From RPQK01 sp041946865 (GTDB taxonomy: Bacteria; Acidobacteriota; UBA6911; RPQK01): a stretch of 42,098 nt of DNA. A model generated the notes under the pieces. It was not told the origin of the DNA. It was given only the letters and a program-made list of their open reading frames with translations, and did not search any database. Positions 34,836 through 42,098 of this stretch are shown here, in pieces. The stretch covers positions 1 through 42,098 of the forward strand of contig JBHGBF010000064.1 in the NCBI GenBank assembly GCA_041946865.1, given 5' to 3'. The translations under genes and the position numbers were made by a program. The first letter of the stretch is position 1; each line of letters begins with the position of its first letter.

Positions 34836-35716
34836 GAGTGGCTTACTTTCCCGGATGCTCATTGAAGGGCTCTGCCCGGGAATTCGATGAATCTTTGCGC
34901 GAAGTAGCCCGGCGGGTCGGGCTCGAGCTGGTCGAGGTACCGGACTGGAATTGTTGCGGCGCAAGCTCAGGCCATGCCCTCGATCACCTCCTCTCCCTGG
35001 CCTTGCCTGCCCGGATACTCGCTCTGGCCGAGAAGACGGGCCTGGAGGATCTCCTCGTTCCTTGTTCCGCCTGCTACAACCGCCTGGTAACGGCACGTCA
35101 GGATCTGATCGACGACAGCCAGCTGAAGGCCGAGGTCTGCGAGCTGATCGAAACGGACCTGAAGCTGTCGGTGCGTATCCGAAACATCATTGAGGTCTTG
35201 AAGGAGGCCATGGAAACGGGGAATCTCCCGGGAATCGAGGCGCCTTTCGTGCACAAGGTCGTCTGTTACTACGGCTGTCTACTGGTCAGGCCCCACAAGA
35301 TCGTGAGATTCGATCGTCCCGAAGAGCCTCGGACCATGGACGAGCTGATGCAGGCGATTGGAGCAGAGCCGGTCGACTGGGCCTTCAAGGTTGAATGCTG
35401 TGGCGCCGGTATGACCCTCGCACGCACGGACCTGGTCGCAAATCTGGGCGCGCGGATTCTGGATGACGCCGAGGCCCGGGGGGCTGAAGCGATCATCACG
35501 GCCTGTCCCATGTGCCACGCCAACCTTGACATGCGTCGGGGGGACATCGACCGGGCGGCGGGAAAGAGCTTCGCCATTCCGGTTATCTACTTGACGCAGG
35601 CAATCGGGCTGGCCCTGGGGGCCGAGCCGAGGCGGTTGGGATTGGGCCGTCATATGGTGCCGGTTGTTTTCAAGAGCGTCGAGCAGCAACCCGGCGCCGG
35701 CGAACGACACGTTTAG
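34832..35716 (+). CDS. hdrB: Heterodisulfide reductase subunit B (two CCG domains)
   Basis: 294 residues. Both cysteine-rich CCG domains are complete: Cys9, Cys41-Cys42, Cys78 and Cys81; and Cys145, Cys189-Cys190, Cys225 and Cys228. In methanogen HdrB these ligate two noncubane [4Fe-4S] clusters that cleave the CoM-S-S-CoB disulfide. In bacteria the disulfide partner is unknown; DsrC has been proposed for sulfate reducers, but no dsrC is visible here. The start overlaps hdrC. Confidence 0.93.
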   Translation: MRVAYFPGCSLKGSAREFDESLREVARRVGLELVEVPDWNCCGASSGHALDHLLSLALPARILALAEKTGLEDLLVPCSACYNRLVTARQDLIDDSQLKAEVCELIETDLKLSVRIRNIIEVLKEAMETGNLPGIEAPFVHKVVCYYGCLLVRPHKIVRFDRPEEPRTMDELMQAIGAEPVDWAFKVECCGAGMTLARTDLVANLGARILDDAEARGAEAIITACPMCHANLDMRRGDIDRAAGKSFAIPVIYLTQAIGLALGAEPRRLGLGRHMVPVVFKSVEQQPGAGERHV

Positions 35717-35725
35717 AAAGCGAAT

Positions 35726-37720
35726 ATGTCACGAATCGGCGTGTTTGTGTGCCACTGCGGGGAGAACATCGGGGCTACGGTCGACTGTGCCCGCGTCGCC
35801 GAGATCTCTTCCGGGCTCCCGGGTGTCGTCCACAGCGTGGACTACAAGTACATGTGCTCGGACCCCGGGCAGAACCTCATCAAGGAAGCCATCAAAGAAA
35901 AAGGCCTCACCGGGGTAGTGGTCGCGGCCTGTTCACCCCGGATGCACGAGCCCACTTTCCGGAGAGCCTGTGCGGAAGCGGATTTGAACCCCTTCCTGTG
36001 CGAGATGGCGAACGTGCGCGAGCATTGCTCCTGGGTGCACGAAAAAGGCGAGCCGACGACACAGAAGGCAGCGGACCTGGTCAGAGTGCTCGTGGAAAAA
36101 GTCAAGCACAACCGGCCGCTCCGCCCCATACAGGTGCCGGTCACCAAGACCGCCTTGGTCCTTGGCGGCGGCATTGCCGGAATTCAGGCCAGCCTCGACA
36201 TTGCAAACGCGGGTCAAAAGGTGATCCTGGTCGAGCGGGATCCTTCCATTGGCGGCCACATGGCGCAGCTGTCCGAGACTTTCCCGACGCTGGATTGTTC
36301 TCAGTGCATCCTCACGCCGCGCATGGTGGAGGTGGCGCAGCACCCGAACATCACTCTCCTGAGTTATTCGGAACTGGAAAGCCTTGACGGTTTCATCGGC
36401 AACTTCAAAGCGCGCATCCGCAAAAAGGCGCGCAAAGTCGACGAAAAACTGTGCACGGGCTGTGGTGTCTGCACGCAGAAGTGCCCTCAGAAGAAGATCC
36501 CGAGCGAGTTCAACGCGGACCTCGGCCTGAGGACCGCGATCTTTGTCCCTTTCCCGCAGGCCGTGCCGAACAAGCCGGTGATCGACGTGGAGAACTGCCG
36601 CTATTTCAAGACGGGCAAGTGCGCCATCTGCCAGAAGCTCTGTCCGGCCAAGGCCGTGCGCTACGAGCAGGAAGACGAGATCGTCGAGGTCGACGTAGGG
36701 GCCGTGGTTTGCGCCACCGGTTTTGACGTCGTGGACAGCAGCTTTTTCCCGGAATACGGATACGGGAAATACGCGAACGTGATCAACGGCCTGCAGTTTG
36801 AGCGACTGGCATCAGCGTCCGGCCCGACGTTGGGAGAAATCCGGCGCCCGTCGGACAACAAGGTCCCCGAAACCGTTGTCTTCGTGGCCTGCGCCGGCTC
36901 GAGGGACCACGCCAAAGGCATCGATTACTGTTCAAAGATCTGCTGCATGTACACGGCCAAACACGCGATGCTTTACCGTCACAAGGTGCATTCGGGGAAA
37001 GCGTTTGTCTTTTACATGGACATTCGGGCGGGCGGCAAGATGTACGAGGAATTCGTCCGGCGGGCGATCGAAGAGGACGGGGCGCGCTATGTGCGCGGTC
37101 GAGTCTCGCGGATCTACGAGCGTGGCGGAAAGCTGATCGTGAAGGGCGCCGATACTCTGCTGGGAGGCCAACCAATCGAGATCCAGGCCGACCTGGTCGT
37201 GCTGGCCACGGCTGCTGTGGCGAACCCGGGCGCCGAGGAGCTGGCCCAGAAGCTGCACATCAGCTACGACGCTTACAACTTCTTTTCCGAGGCCCATCCC
37301 AAGCTGCGACCGGTCGAAACCAACACCGCCGGGATTTTCCTGGCCGGGGCATGCCAGGCGCCCAAGGACATCCCGGAATCCGTGGCCCAGGCTTCCGGCG
37401 CGGCCAGCAAGGTTTGCGGCCTGTTTTCGCAAGATCAGCTCTCGCGCGAGCCGCTGATCGCGTCGGTCAACCGGACCGCTCCGCCACAGTACTCCATCTG
37501 CACCGGGTGCTTCCTTTGCGAGCCGGTCTGCCCTTACCGTGCCATTGAGCGCGAGACAATAACGACCCGCGACGGGAAGCCGATCAAAACGGTAGCAAGG
37601 GTGAATCCAGGACTGTGCCAGGGATGCGGGACTTGTGTGGCCGTCTGCCGCGTCAAGGCTATTGACTTGGACGGGTTCTCAAACAGTCAGCTGTATGCCG
37701 AAGTAAGGGCGCTGGCGTAG
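35726..37720 (+). CDS. hdrA: Heterodisulfide reductase subunit A (FAD, multi-cluster ferredoxin)
   Basis: 664 residues, full length. The N-terminal domain has VFVCHCGENIG and a conserved Cys set; the FAD-binding Rossmann motif is ALVLGGGIAGIQASLDIANA (about 143-162), followed by GGHMAQLSETFPTLDCSQC. Further [4Fe-4S] sites are Cys243/246/249/253 (CTGCGVCTQKCP), CAICQKLCP, and two C-terminal ferredoxin sites (CTGCFLCEPVCP and CQGCGTCVAVCR). HdrA is the bifurcating flavoprotein of the complex. All expected Cys codons are normal, with no in-frame TGA suggesting selenocysteine. Confidence 0.95.
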   Translation: MSRIGVFVCHCGENIGATVDCARVAEISSGLPGVVHSVDYKYMCSDPGQNLIKEAIKEKGLTGVVVAACSPRMHEPTFRRACAEADLNPFLCEMANVREHCSWVHEKGEPTTQKAADLVRVLVEKVKHNRPLRPIQVPVTKTALVLGGGIAGIQASLDIANAGQKVILVERDPSIGGHMAQLSETFPTLDCSQCILTPRMVEVAQHPNITLLSYSELESLDGFIGNFKARIRKKARKVDEKLCTGCGVCTQKCPQKKIPSEFNADLGLRTAIFVPFPQAVPNKPVIDVENCRYFKTGKCAICQKLCPAKAVRYEQEDEIVEVDVGAVVCATGFDVVDSSFFPEYGYGKYANVINGLQFERLASASGPTLGEIRRPSDNKVPETVVFVACAGSRDHAKGIDYCSKICCMYTAKHAMLYRHKVHSGKAFVFYMDIRAGGKMYEEFVRRAIEEDGARYVRGRVSRIYERGGKLIVKGADTLLGGQPIEIQADLVVLATAAVANPGAEELAQKLHISYDAYNFFSEAHPKLRPVETNTAGIFLAGACQAPKDIPESVAQASGAASKVCGLFSQDQLSREPLIASVNRTAPPQYSICTGCFLCEPVCPYRAIERETITTRDGKPIKTVARVNPGLCQGCGTCVAVCRVKAIDLDGFSNSQLYAEVRALA

Positions 37721-37771
37721 GGTGAGTCGCGGTTTTGCCGCTCCTGTGATCGGCGCCGCAGGACTAGAGAT

Positions 37772-38221
37772 ATGGCGGATTTTGAACCGAAAATCATAGC
37801 TTTTGTCTGCAACTGGTGCACTTACGCAGGGGCCGACCTGACGGGCACGAGCCGGATGAAGTACGCCCCCAACGTCCGGGTGATCCGCACGCCTTGCACC
37901 GGCCGGATTGACTTCATGCTCGTTCTGAAAGCATTTGCAGCCGGCGCCGACGGCGTCATTGTTTCCGGATGCCATCCCGGAGACTGCCACTACACGTCCG
38001 GCAACTATCATGCCCGCCGACGCTGGATCGTCTTCCGCGGTCTGCTCGATTTTCTGGGGATCGATGTGGAGCGCATTCGCTTCACCTGGGTTTCGGCAGC
38101 CGAGGGCGCCAAATGGGCGGATGTCGTAAACACCACCGTGGCCGACATTCGTCGCCTCGGACCATACGCGGCCTATCAGCAAATGATTGGGAAAGGGATC
38201 GAGAGGACATTGAGGGACTGA
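37772..38221 (+). CDS. flxD: MvhD/FlxD-like [2Fe-2S] protein
   Basis: 149 residues. It has the MvhD-type cysteine pattern: Cys13 and Cys16 (FVCNWCTYAGADL), Cys42 (RTPCTGRIDF), and Cys67 and Cys72 (SGCHPGDCHYTSGNY). In methanogens MvhD connects hydrogenase to HdrA; in the bacterial Flx system the same protein connects the NAD(P)H-oxidising FlxA subunit. As the genes after it are flxC-, flxB- and flxA-like and there is no hydrogenase, FlxD is the better name. A 51-bp gap follows hdrA. Confidence 0.9.
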   Translation: MADFEPKIIAFVCNWCTYAGADLTGTSRMKYAPNVRVIRTPCTGRIDFMLVLKAFAAGADGVIVSGCHPGDCHYTSGNYHARRRWIVFRGLLDFLGIDVERIRFTWVSAAEGAKWADVVNTTVADIRRLGPYAAYQQMIGKGIERTLRD

Positions 38222-38235
38222 CAATTCACGGGTCT

Positions 38236-38330
38236 TTGTTTGCAGTTCCGTCTTCAGGCGGGCCTTAAGTCGTAGATTGGCCGCAATTTGACCGCTCCTA
38301 GACTGAGGATGAAGGCGGGACTGCAAACAA
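38236..38330 (+). repeat. 21-bp inverted repeat in the flxD-flxC gap
   Basis: Arms 38236-38256 and 38310-38330, the first being TTGTTTGCAG then TTCCGTCTTCA, match at 19 of 21 positions; both mismatches become G-U pairs in RNA, so the transcript can form an uninterrupted 21-bp helix with a 53-base loop. It sits in the 131-bp gap in an otherwise tight operon (other junctions overlap by 4 bp or are 9-51 bp apart). It may set stoichiometry between the Hdr-FlxD and FlxCBA halves, or it may be another fold-back repeat. Confidence 0.7.
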
Positions 38331-38352
38331 GTCGGTTTGCGACGGCTTGAGT

Positions 38353-39147
38353 ATGGAACAACTTCGACAACGGGCACGCGAGCTCCTGGAGGCTGGAGCC
38401 GTGCAAGTCATCATCGGGTACGCCAAAGGCTCAAACGGGCGGCGAGGACGGCCTCTGTTTGCGCGCCGGCCGGAACAGCTCGAACAGTTGGTACTGGACG
38501 ACACTTCAGCTTTGAACCTCGCCGTCTATCTGCGGAAGCCGGAGATCAAGAGGCTGGGCAAAGCAGGCGTAGTGGCTACTCCGGCCATCCTGAGAAGCGT
38601 CCTGCAACTGGCGGCGGAGAACCAGTACCGCGATTCGGAAGCTCTCTTCCTGGCGATGGATGCCGGCGGGGCGGTGCTCGAGCTGAGCACGGCGGATCAG
38701 ATCGCGGCTTTTGTTGCATCGGCGCCCGGCTCGCCGGCCGCGTTCGAAAACGGAATTCAGGGCAGGAATCGGGAGGACCGTTTTGCCTTCTGGCAGCAGG
38801 AGCTCGAGCGCTGTATCCGCTGTTATGCCTGCAGAGCCAGCTGCCCGATGTGCTATTGCGAGCAGTGCCTGGCCGAGTCCAACCAGCCGCAGTGGGTCCC
38901 GGTGCCTGCCCATCTTTTGGGGAATTTCGAATGGCACGTCTCGAGGGCTATGCATCTGGCCGGCCGATGTGTCGCTTGTGGCGCTTGTACTGAAGCGTGT
39001 CCCGTGGGCATCCCGTTGAAGCTGATCAATGAGTTTCTGAGAGACCTGGTGGCGAAAGAATTCCGCCAGCGGGCCGGTTCCGGGGCAAAGCTTGACTATC
39101 CCCTCTCGGTGTTCAGCGTTAAAGACCGTGAAGAGTTCATCAAATGA
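38353..39147 (+). CDS. flxC: FlxC-like dicluster ferredoxin
   Basis: 264 residues from the ATG at 38353; a TTG two codons earlier is an alternative and no Shine-Dalgarno is clear. The first 130 residues form an uncharacterised domain (VIIGYAKGSNGRRGRPLFAR, then ALNLAVYLRKPEIKRLGKAG) related to FrhB-like beta-subunit folds. The C-terminal half has two [4Fe-4S] sites, Cys154/157/160/164 with an extra CYCEQC, and Cys206/209/212/216. It is the ferredoxin-like partner in the NADH dehydrogenase part of Flx-Hdr. Its stop overlaps the flxB start. Confidence 0.82.
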   Translation: MEQLRQRARELLEAGAVQVIIGYAKGSNGRRGRPLFARRPEQLEQLVLDDTSALNLAVYLRKPEIKRLGKAGVVATPAILRSVLQLAAENQYRDSEALFLAMDAGGAVLELSTADQIAAFVASAPGSPAAFENGIQGRNREDRFAFWQQELERCIRCYACRASCPMCYCEQCLAESNQPQWVPVPAHLLGNFEWHVSRAMHLAGRCVACGACTEACPVGIPLKLINEFLRDLVAKEFRQRAGSGAKLDYPLSVFSVKDREEFIK

Positions 39148-40169
39148 CGATCGACAGGAAATTACTAAAAGAAGAGTCGATTCAACCGCTTCTGAAAGCG
39201 CTCAGAGAGAGCGGACGGAGGATTCTTGCCCCGCAGCGGACAGGTTCAGCGCCCGGCGCCTGGCACCGCGTCCTCGGTCCTGAGGAGCAGATCGACCTGG
39301 AGGAGATGACGACGCTTTCGCCTAAATCGGGTTTCCTCCCCCCGGTCGAAGAAATCCTGAGGTTCCGGAACGAAGGCAAGCGTATCGTGATTGAGGGTGG
39401 CCGCATCCAGCCCCAGCCTACCGTGATCTTCGGGTCACGGCCCTGCGATACCCGGGCTTTGCACGCCCTGGACACTGTATTCCTGCGTGAGCCTGAGGAC
39501 CGGTTTTTTCGCGAAAGGCGGGCTTTGACGACCATCGTCACATTCAGTTGCCGGACCGCCAATCCCGACTGCTTCTGCACCTCGGTCAGCGGAGGACCTG
39601 GAGATCCGGAAGGCAGTGACCTTCTCTTGACCGCCGTGGGTGAGCAGGGATTCCTCGTCGAGGTTGTGTCGCCCAAAGGAGAAGACGTCGTGCAGCTGGC
39701 GCCTGGCCTTTTCAGCCCAGCCGGAGAGATTGACAAGCAGGCATTCCTCGCTTCGGTCCCCGCCCGTTTCTCCCTGGTTGATGTCCGCAAGCGGCTTCCG
39801 GCCCTCTTCAATGATGAAGAATTCTGGCGCGAGCAGTCCTTGGCCTGCCTGGGATGCAGCACCTGCGCCTTTGTCTGCCCTAACTGCAGCTGCTTCGATA
39901 TCCAGGACGAAGCGGATCTCAAAGGCGGGGCCCGGCTCCGGTGCTGGGACTCCTGTGGTCAGAGGCTGTTTACCTTGCACGCTTCCGGTCACAATCCGAG
40001 GAGCGCGCAGAGCCAAAGGTGGCGCCAACGTATCATGCACAAGTTCTCTTACCTGCCGGAGAAGGAAGGTCTGGCCGGATGCGTCGGTTGCGGGCGTTGT
40101 TCCCGCTCCTGCCCGGCCGGCATGAATCTTTTGGAACGGTTGACGGCGATTGTGGAGACCCAAGTATGA
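39144..40169 (+). CDS. flxB: FlxB / AsrA-like dicluster iron-sulfur protein
   Basis: 341 residues. The N-terminal domain contains VIFGSRPCDTRALHALDTVF, shared with anaerobic sulfite reductase subunit A and hydrogenase beta-type subunits, and IVTFSCRTANPDCFCTSV. The C-terminus has [4Fe-4S] sites at Cys235/238/241/245 (CLGCSTCAFVCPNC) and Cys313/316/319/323 (CVGCGRCSRSCPAG). It passes electrons from FlxA onward. The start and stop both overlap neighbouring genes by four bases (ATGA), so flxC, flxB and flxA are tightly coupled. Confidence 0.85.
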   Translation: MTIDRKLLKEESIQPLLKALRESGRRILAPQRTGSAPGAWHRVLGPEEQIDLEEMTTLSPKSGFLPPVEEILRFRNEGKRIVIEGGRIQPQPTVIFGSRPCDTRALHALDTVFLREPEDRFFRERRALTTIVTFSCRTANPDCFCTSVSGGPGDPEGSDLLLTAVGEQGFLVEVVSPKGEDVVQLAPGLFSPAGEIDKQAFLASVPARFSLVDVRKRLPALFNDEEFWREQSLACLGCSTCAFVCPNCSCFDIQDEADLKGGARLRCWDSCGQRLFTLHASGHNPRSAQSQRWRQRIMHKFSYLPEKEGLAGCVGCGRCSRSCPAGMNLLERLTAIVETQV

Positions 40170-41005
40170 CCGCCGAGAATGTCTATGAGCCTTACCTGAT
40201 GAGAATCGAGCGAGCCATCGACGAGGCGCCTGGAATCAAGACCTTTCGACTTCTCTTTGAGGACGAGGAGTCGGGCAGGAACTTCGAATTCAAAGCGGGC
40301 CAGTTCGGCGAGTACTCCGTGTTTGGCGAGGGAGAATCCACATTCTGCATTGCCTCGTCGCCGACTCGGAAGGGCTATATCGAGTGCACTTTCCGGCAGA
40401 CGGGGCGAGTGACGACAGCCCTGGCCGGCTTGAACGAAGGCGACACCATCGGCTTCCGAGGACCGTACGGCAACGTCTTTCCGCTGGACGCCTGGAAAGG
40501 CAAGAACCTGCTGTTTATTGCGGGCGGGATTGCCTTGCCGCCCCTTCGCTGCGTTATCTGGAACGCCCTCGACCTGAGGGAAAACTTCGGTGACGTGTCG
40601 ATCCTGTACGGCGCCCGCTCGGTGGCCGATCTGGTCTACAAGTACGAATTGGAGGACTGGGGCAAGCGGGGCGATGTCAGACTGACAACGACGGTAGATC
40701 CCGGCGGGGAGACGCCCGACTGGAAAGGTGAAGTGGGGTTCGTGCCACACGTCCTCGAGAAGATGAACCCGTCCAGTGAGAACACGATTGCCCTGGTCTG
40801 CGGTCCGCCGATCATGATCAAGCTCACGCTACCGGTGCTCGCCCGGCTGGGATTTGCCCCAGGTGATACCTTCACTACCCTGGAAAACCGGATGAAGTGC
40901 GGTATCGGCAAGTGTGGTCGCTGCAATGTCGGGAAGTACTACGTCTGCGTGGACGGCCCTGTTTTCACCCTGGAGCAGCTCCAGGGCATGCCGGCCGAGT
41001 ATTGA
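40166..41005 (+). CDS. flxA: FlxA / AsrB-like NAD(P)H-binding flavoprotein
   Basis: 279 residues from the ATG at 40166, overlapping the flxB stop. A ferredoxin-NADP reductase-like fold: FAD domain with FKAGQFGEYSVFGEGESTF, the NAD(P) domain with LLFIAGGIALPPLRCVI and ALVCGPPIMIKLTLPVL. A C-terminal [2Fe-2S] site is formed by Cys245, Cys250, Cys253 and Cys261 (MKCGIGKCGRC, then KYYVC), as in AsrB and PyrK. This subunit should oxidise NAD(P)H and feed the FlxCBD-HdrABC chain. It is the last gene in the operon. Confidence 0.88.
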   Translation: MTAENVYEPYLMRIERAIDEAPGIKTFRLLFEDEESGRNFEFKAGQFGEYSVFGEGESTFCIASSPTRKGYIECTFRQTGRVTTALAGLNEGDTIGFRGPYGNVFPLDAWKGKNLLFIAGGIALPPLRCVIWNALDLRENFGDVSILYGARSVADLVYKYELEDWGKRGDVRLTTTVDPGGETPDWKGEVGFVPHVLEKMNPSSENTIALVCGPPIMIKLTLPVLARLGFAPGDTFTTLENRMKCGIGKCGRCNVGKYYVCVDGPVFTLEQLQGMPAEY

Positions 41006-41043
41006 GCCGCCGGCCCGCCGGCGGCTGACCCCTGCTTCGGAGG

Positions 41044-41967
41044 TCAGAGGCCTTCCTGCCTCAGCCGCTCAACCAGCTCGCTGCGGACCCGTTGCCACTG
41101 GGTGACAGGGATCTGGCAGGTTCCGACTTTGGCATGCCCGCCGCCGCCGTACTCCAGCATGAGGCTCCCGACATTGGTCCGGCAGGTCCGGTTGACAATG
41201 CTGTGGCCAACGGCAAACACGACGTTCTGCTTGCCCTTCCCCCAAAAAATCCGCACCTCGATGTTCTGGCGCGGGTAGAGAGCGAAGACCAGGAACCGGT
41301 TTCCGGCATGGACCGTCTCCTGCTCGAGAAGGTTGGTGACGATAACGTTGTCACACACCTGGCAGGACTTCTTCAGCATCTGCTCGAACTGCTGCTGCTG
41401 CTCGAAATACGCCACCGACCTTTCCTTGACGTCAGGCAGCTCGAGGATCTCGCTGACGGGTTTGGTCCGGCAGTGCTCTATCAGCTCGACCATGAACTCC
41501 TCATGATCCAGGCGAAAGTCATTAAATCGACCCAGTCCGGTGCGAGGATCGACCAGGTAAGACAAGAGGATCCAACCGGTCGGGTTCAGAATCTCTTCCT
41601 TGGTCAGCTCGGCCGAATCGCTCTTGTTAACGGCCCACAGAAGCGGCAGGAAGCGTGAGCCGAAGCTTTGGACCCCGCCGTAATAGTCCCAGATGACCTG
41701 CGCGGTGCTCGGAGCCGGTCGAGATACGCCCCTAAACTTCAGCTTCTCGAGCTCCAGCCGCTCTTCTTCGCTTGAGTGGTGGTCAAACCAGAGACCGCAC
41801 CCTGGGATGTAAGGAACATTCGCCACGACGTCGTCCGCCGTCGCCTCTACTTTTCCATCCTGCACGTCCTTCGGATGCACGAACCGATAACCATCGATGA
41901 CGCCCTTTTCGTGGAGGAGCACCGAGCAGACGATTCCGTCGAAGTCCAGGCGTGTGATCAGTCTCAT
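41044..41967 (-). CDS. DHH-family phosphoesterase (exopolyphosphatase-related)
   Basis: 307 residues. The N-terminal DHH domain has TRLDFDGIVCSVLL (motif I) and LWFDHHSSEE with Asp62-His63-His64 (motif III); the C-terminal DHHA1 domain has EYGGGGHAKVGTCQ. The middle is a helical linker (EQQQQFEQML). This matches the exopolyphosphatase-like or nanoRNase-related DHH group; the substrate may be polyphosphate, oligoribonucleotides or cyclic dinucleotides and cannot be settled. It is convergent with flxA, with 38 bp between the stops and no classical terminator. Confidence 0.88.
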   Translation of the reverse strand: MRLITRLDFDGIVCSVLLHEKGVIDGYRFVHPKDVQDGKVEATADDVVANVPYIPGCGLWFDHHSSEEERLELEKLKFRGVSRPAPSTAQVIWDYYGGVQSFGSRFLPLLWAVNKSDSAELTKEEILNPTGWILLSYLVDPRTGLGRFNDFRLDHEEFMVELIEHCRTKPVSEILELPDVKERSVAYFEQQQQFEQMLKKSCQVCDNVIVTNLLEQETVHAGNRFLVFALYPRQNIEVRIFWGKGKQNVVFAVGHSIVNRTCRTNVGSLMLEYGGGGHAKVGTCQIPVTQWQRVRSELVERLRQEGL

Positions 41968-42042
41968 GAACCCCCCTCAGCAAGCATCCGGAAATTTTAC
42001 TCATTCTCTGCGCGAAGTGCAGAGAAAAATCACGGCAGCTGG

Positions 42043-42098
42043 GTAACCCCTCAGTTTTTTGTTCGGAGTGTGGCAGCAACGAGGAGAGAGGCCGGTGC
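42043..42098 (+). repeat. 56-bp repeat (copy 2) at the right window edge
   Basis: Identical to 22357-22412 and truncated by the window end, so the true repeat may be longer. It begins 76 bp upstream of the DHH gene start on the other strand and points rightward, as copy 1 points toward a TonB-dependent receptor. Confidence 0.9.

Overview
The window reads as a chromosomal segment of a GC-rich, probably anaerobic or facultative Gram-negative bacterium, most likely Acidobacteriota. The pointers are two very large Oar-like TonB-dependent receptors with an N-terminal carboxypeptidase-regulatory-like domain, a heterodisulfide-reductase/Flx electron-transfer operon, a [4Fe-4S]-type PurF, and intergenic DNA full of short-period repeats. 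The phylum is an inference; there is no rRNA or other decisive marker here. No tRNA, rRNA, CRISPR array, prophage or intact insertion sequence was recognised.

Layout. 1-4.2 kb (minus strand): a transglutaminase / DUF58 / MoxR module, cut by the left edge. 4.3-6.0 kb (minus): ruvB and ruvA. 6.1-9.9 kb (plus): purF, purM and purN, with a 665-bp heptanucleotide fold-back array filling the whole purF-purM gap. 10-13.6 kb: an aminotransferase, a small GlsB-type membrane protein, a membrane-anchored coiled-coil protein and an O-methyltransferase-like protein. 13.6-21.1 kb: a probable galactoside-use locus made of a secreted GH42 beta-galactosidase, a XylR-type AraC regulator and a TonB-dependent receptor; the first two genes and the receptor share a two-box operator with boxes 21 bp apart. 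21.2-22.3 kb: a nucleotidyltransferase-like gene abutting a decayed nucleoside transporter. 22.4-26.2 kb: a second TonB-dependent receptor, whose leader contains a 56-bp sequence repeated exactly at the right edge of the window. 26.5-28.5 kb (minus): a chemoreceptor with a CXXCH haem c motif in its periplasmic domain. 28.6-31.3 kb: DUF362, NapH-like and NapG-like iron-sulfur proteins. 31.5-33.7 kb: a TPM-domain protein, a nucleotidyltransferase-fold protein and LemA. 34.3-41.0 kb: hdrC-hdrB-hdrA-flxD-flxC-flxB-flxA. 41.0-42.0 kb (minus): a DHH-family phosphoesterase.

How the genes work together. HdrCBA with FlxDCBA should form a cytoplasmic flavin-based electron-transfer complex that links NAD(P)H, ferredoxin and a disulfide. 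The DUF362/NapH/NapG-like set looks like a membrane-linked quinol or ferredoxin wire, and the haem-containing chemoreceptor could sense redox conditions or a gaseous ligand. PurF, PurM and PurN catalyse the first, fifth and third steps of purine synthesis.

The most unusual material is non-coding. At least seven intergenic gaps hold sequences that fold back on themselves, several built from short tandem units of different sequence. The clearest is the CCRGTTR heptamer array between purF and purM: about 59 units in one orientation, a pivot at 8018-8028, then exactly 33 units in the opposite orientation. A second heptamer family (GCGATCA) has the same inverted-arm design 4 kb away. This suggests a general process that creates or keeps fold-back heptamer elements in this genome.
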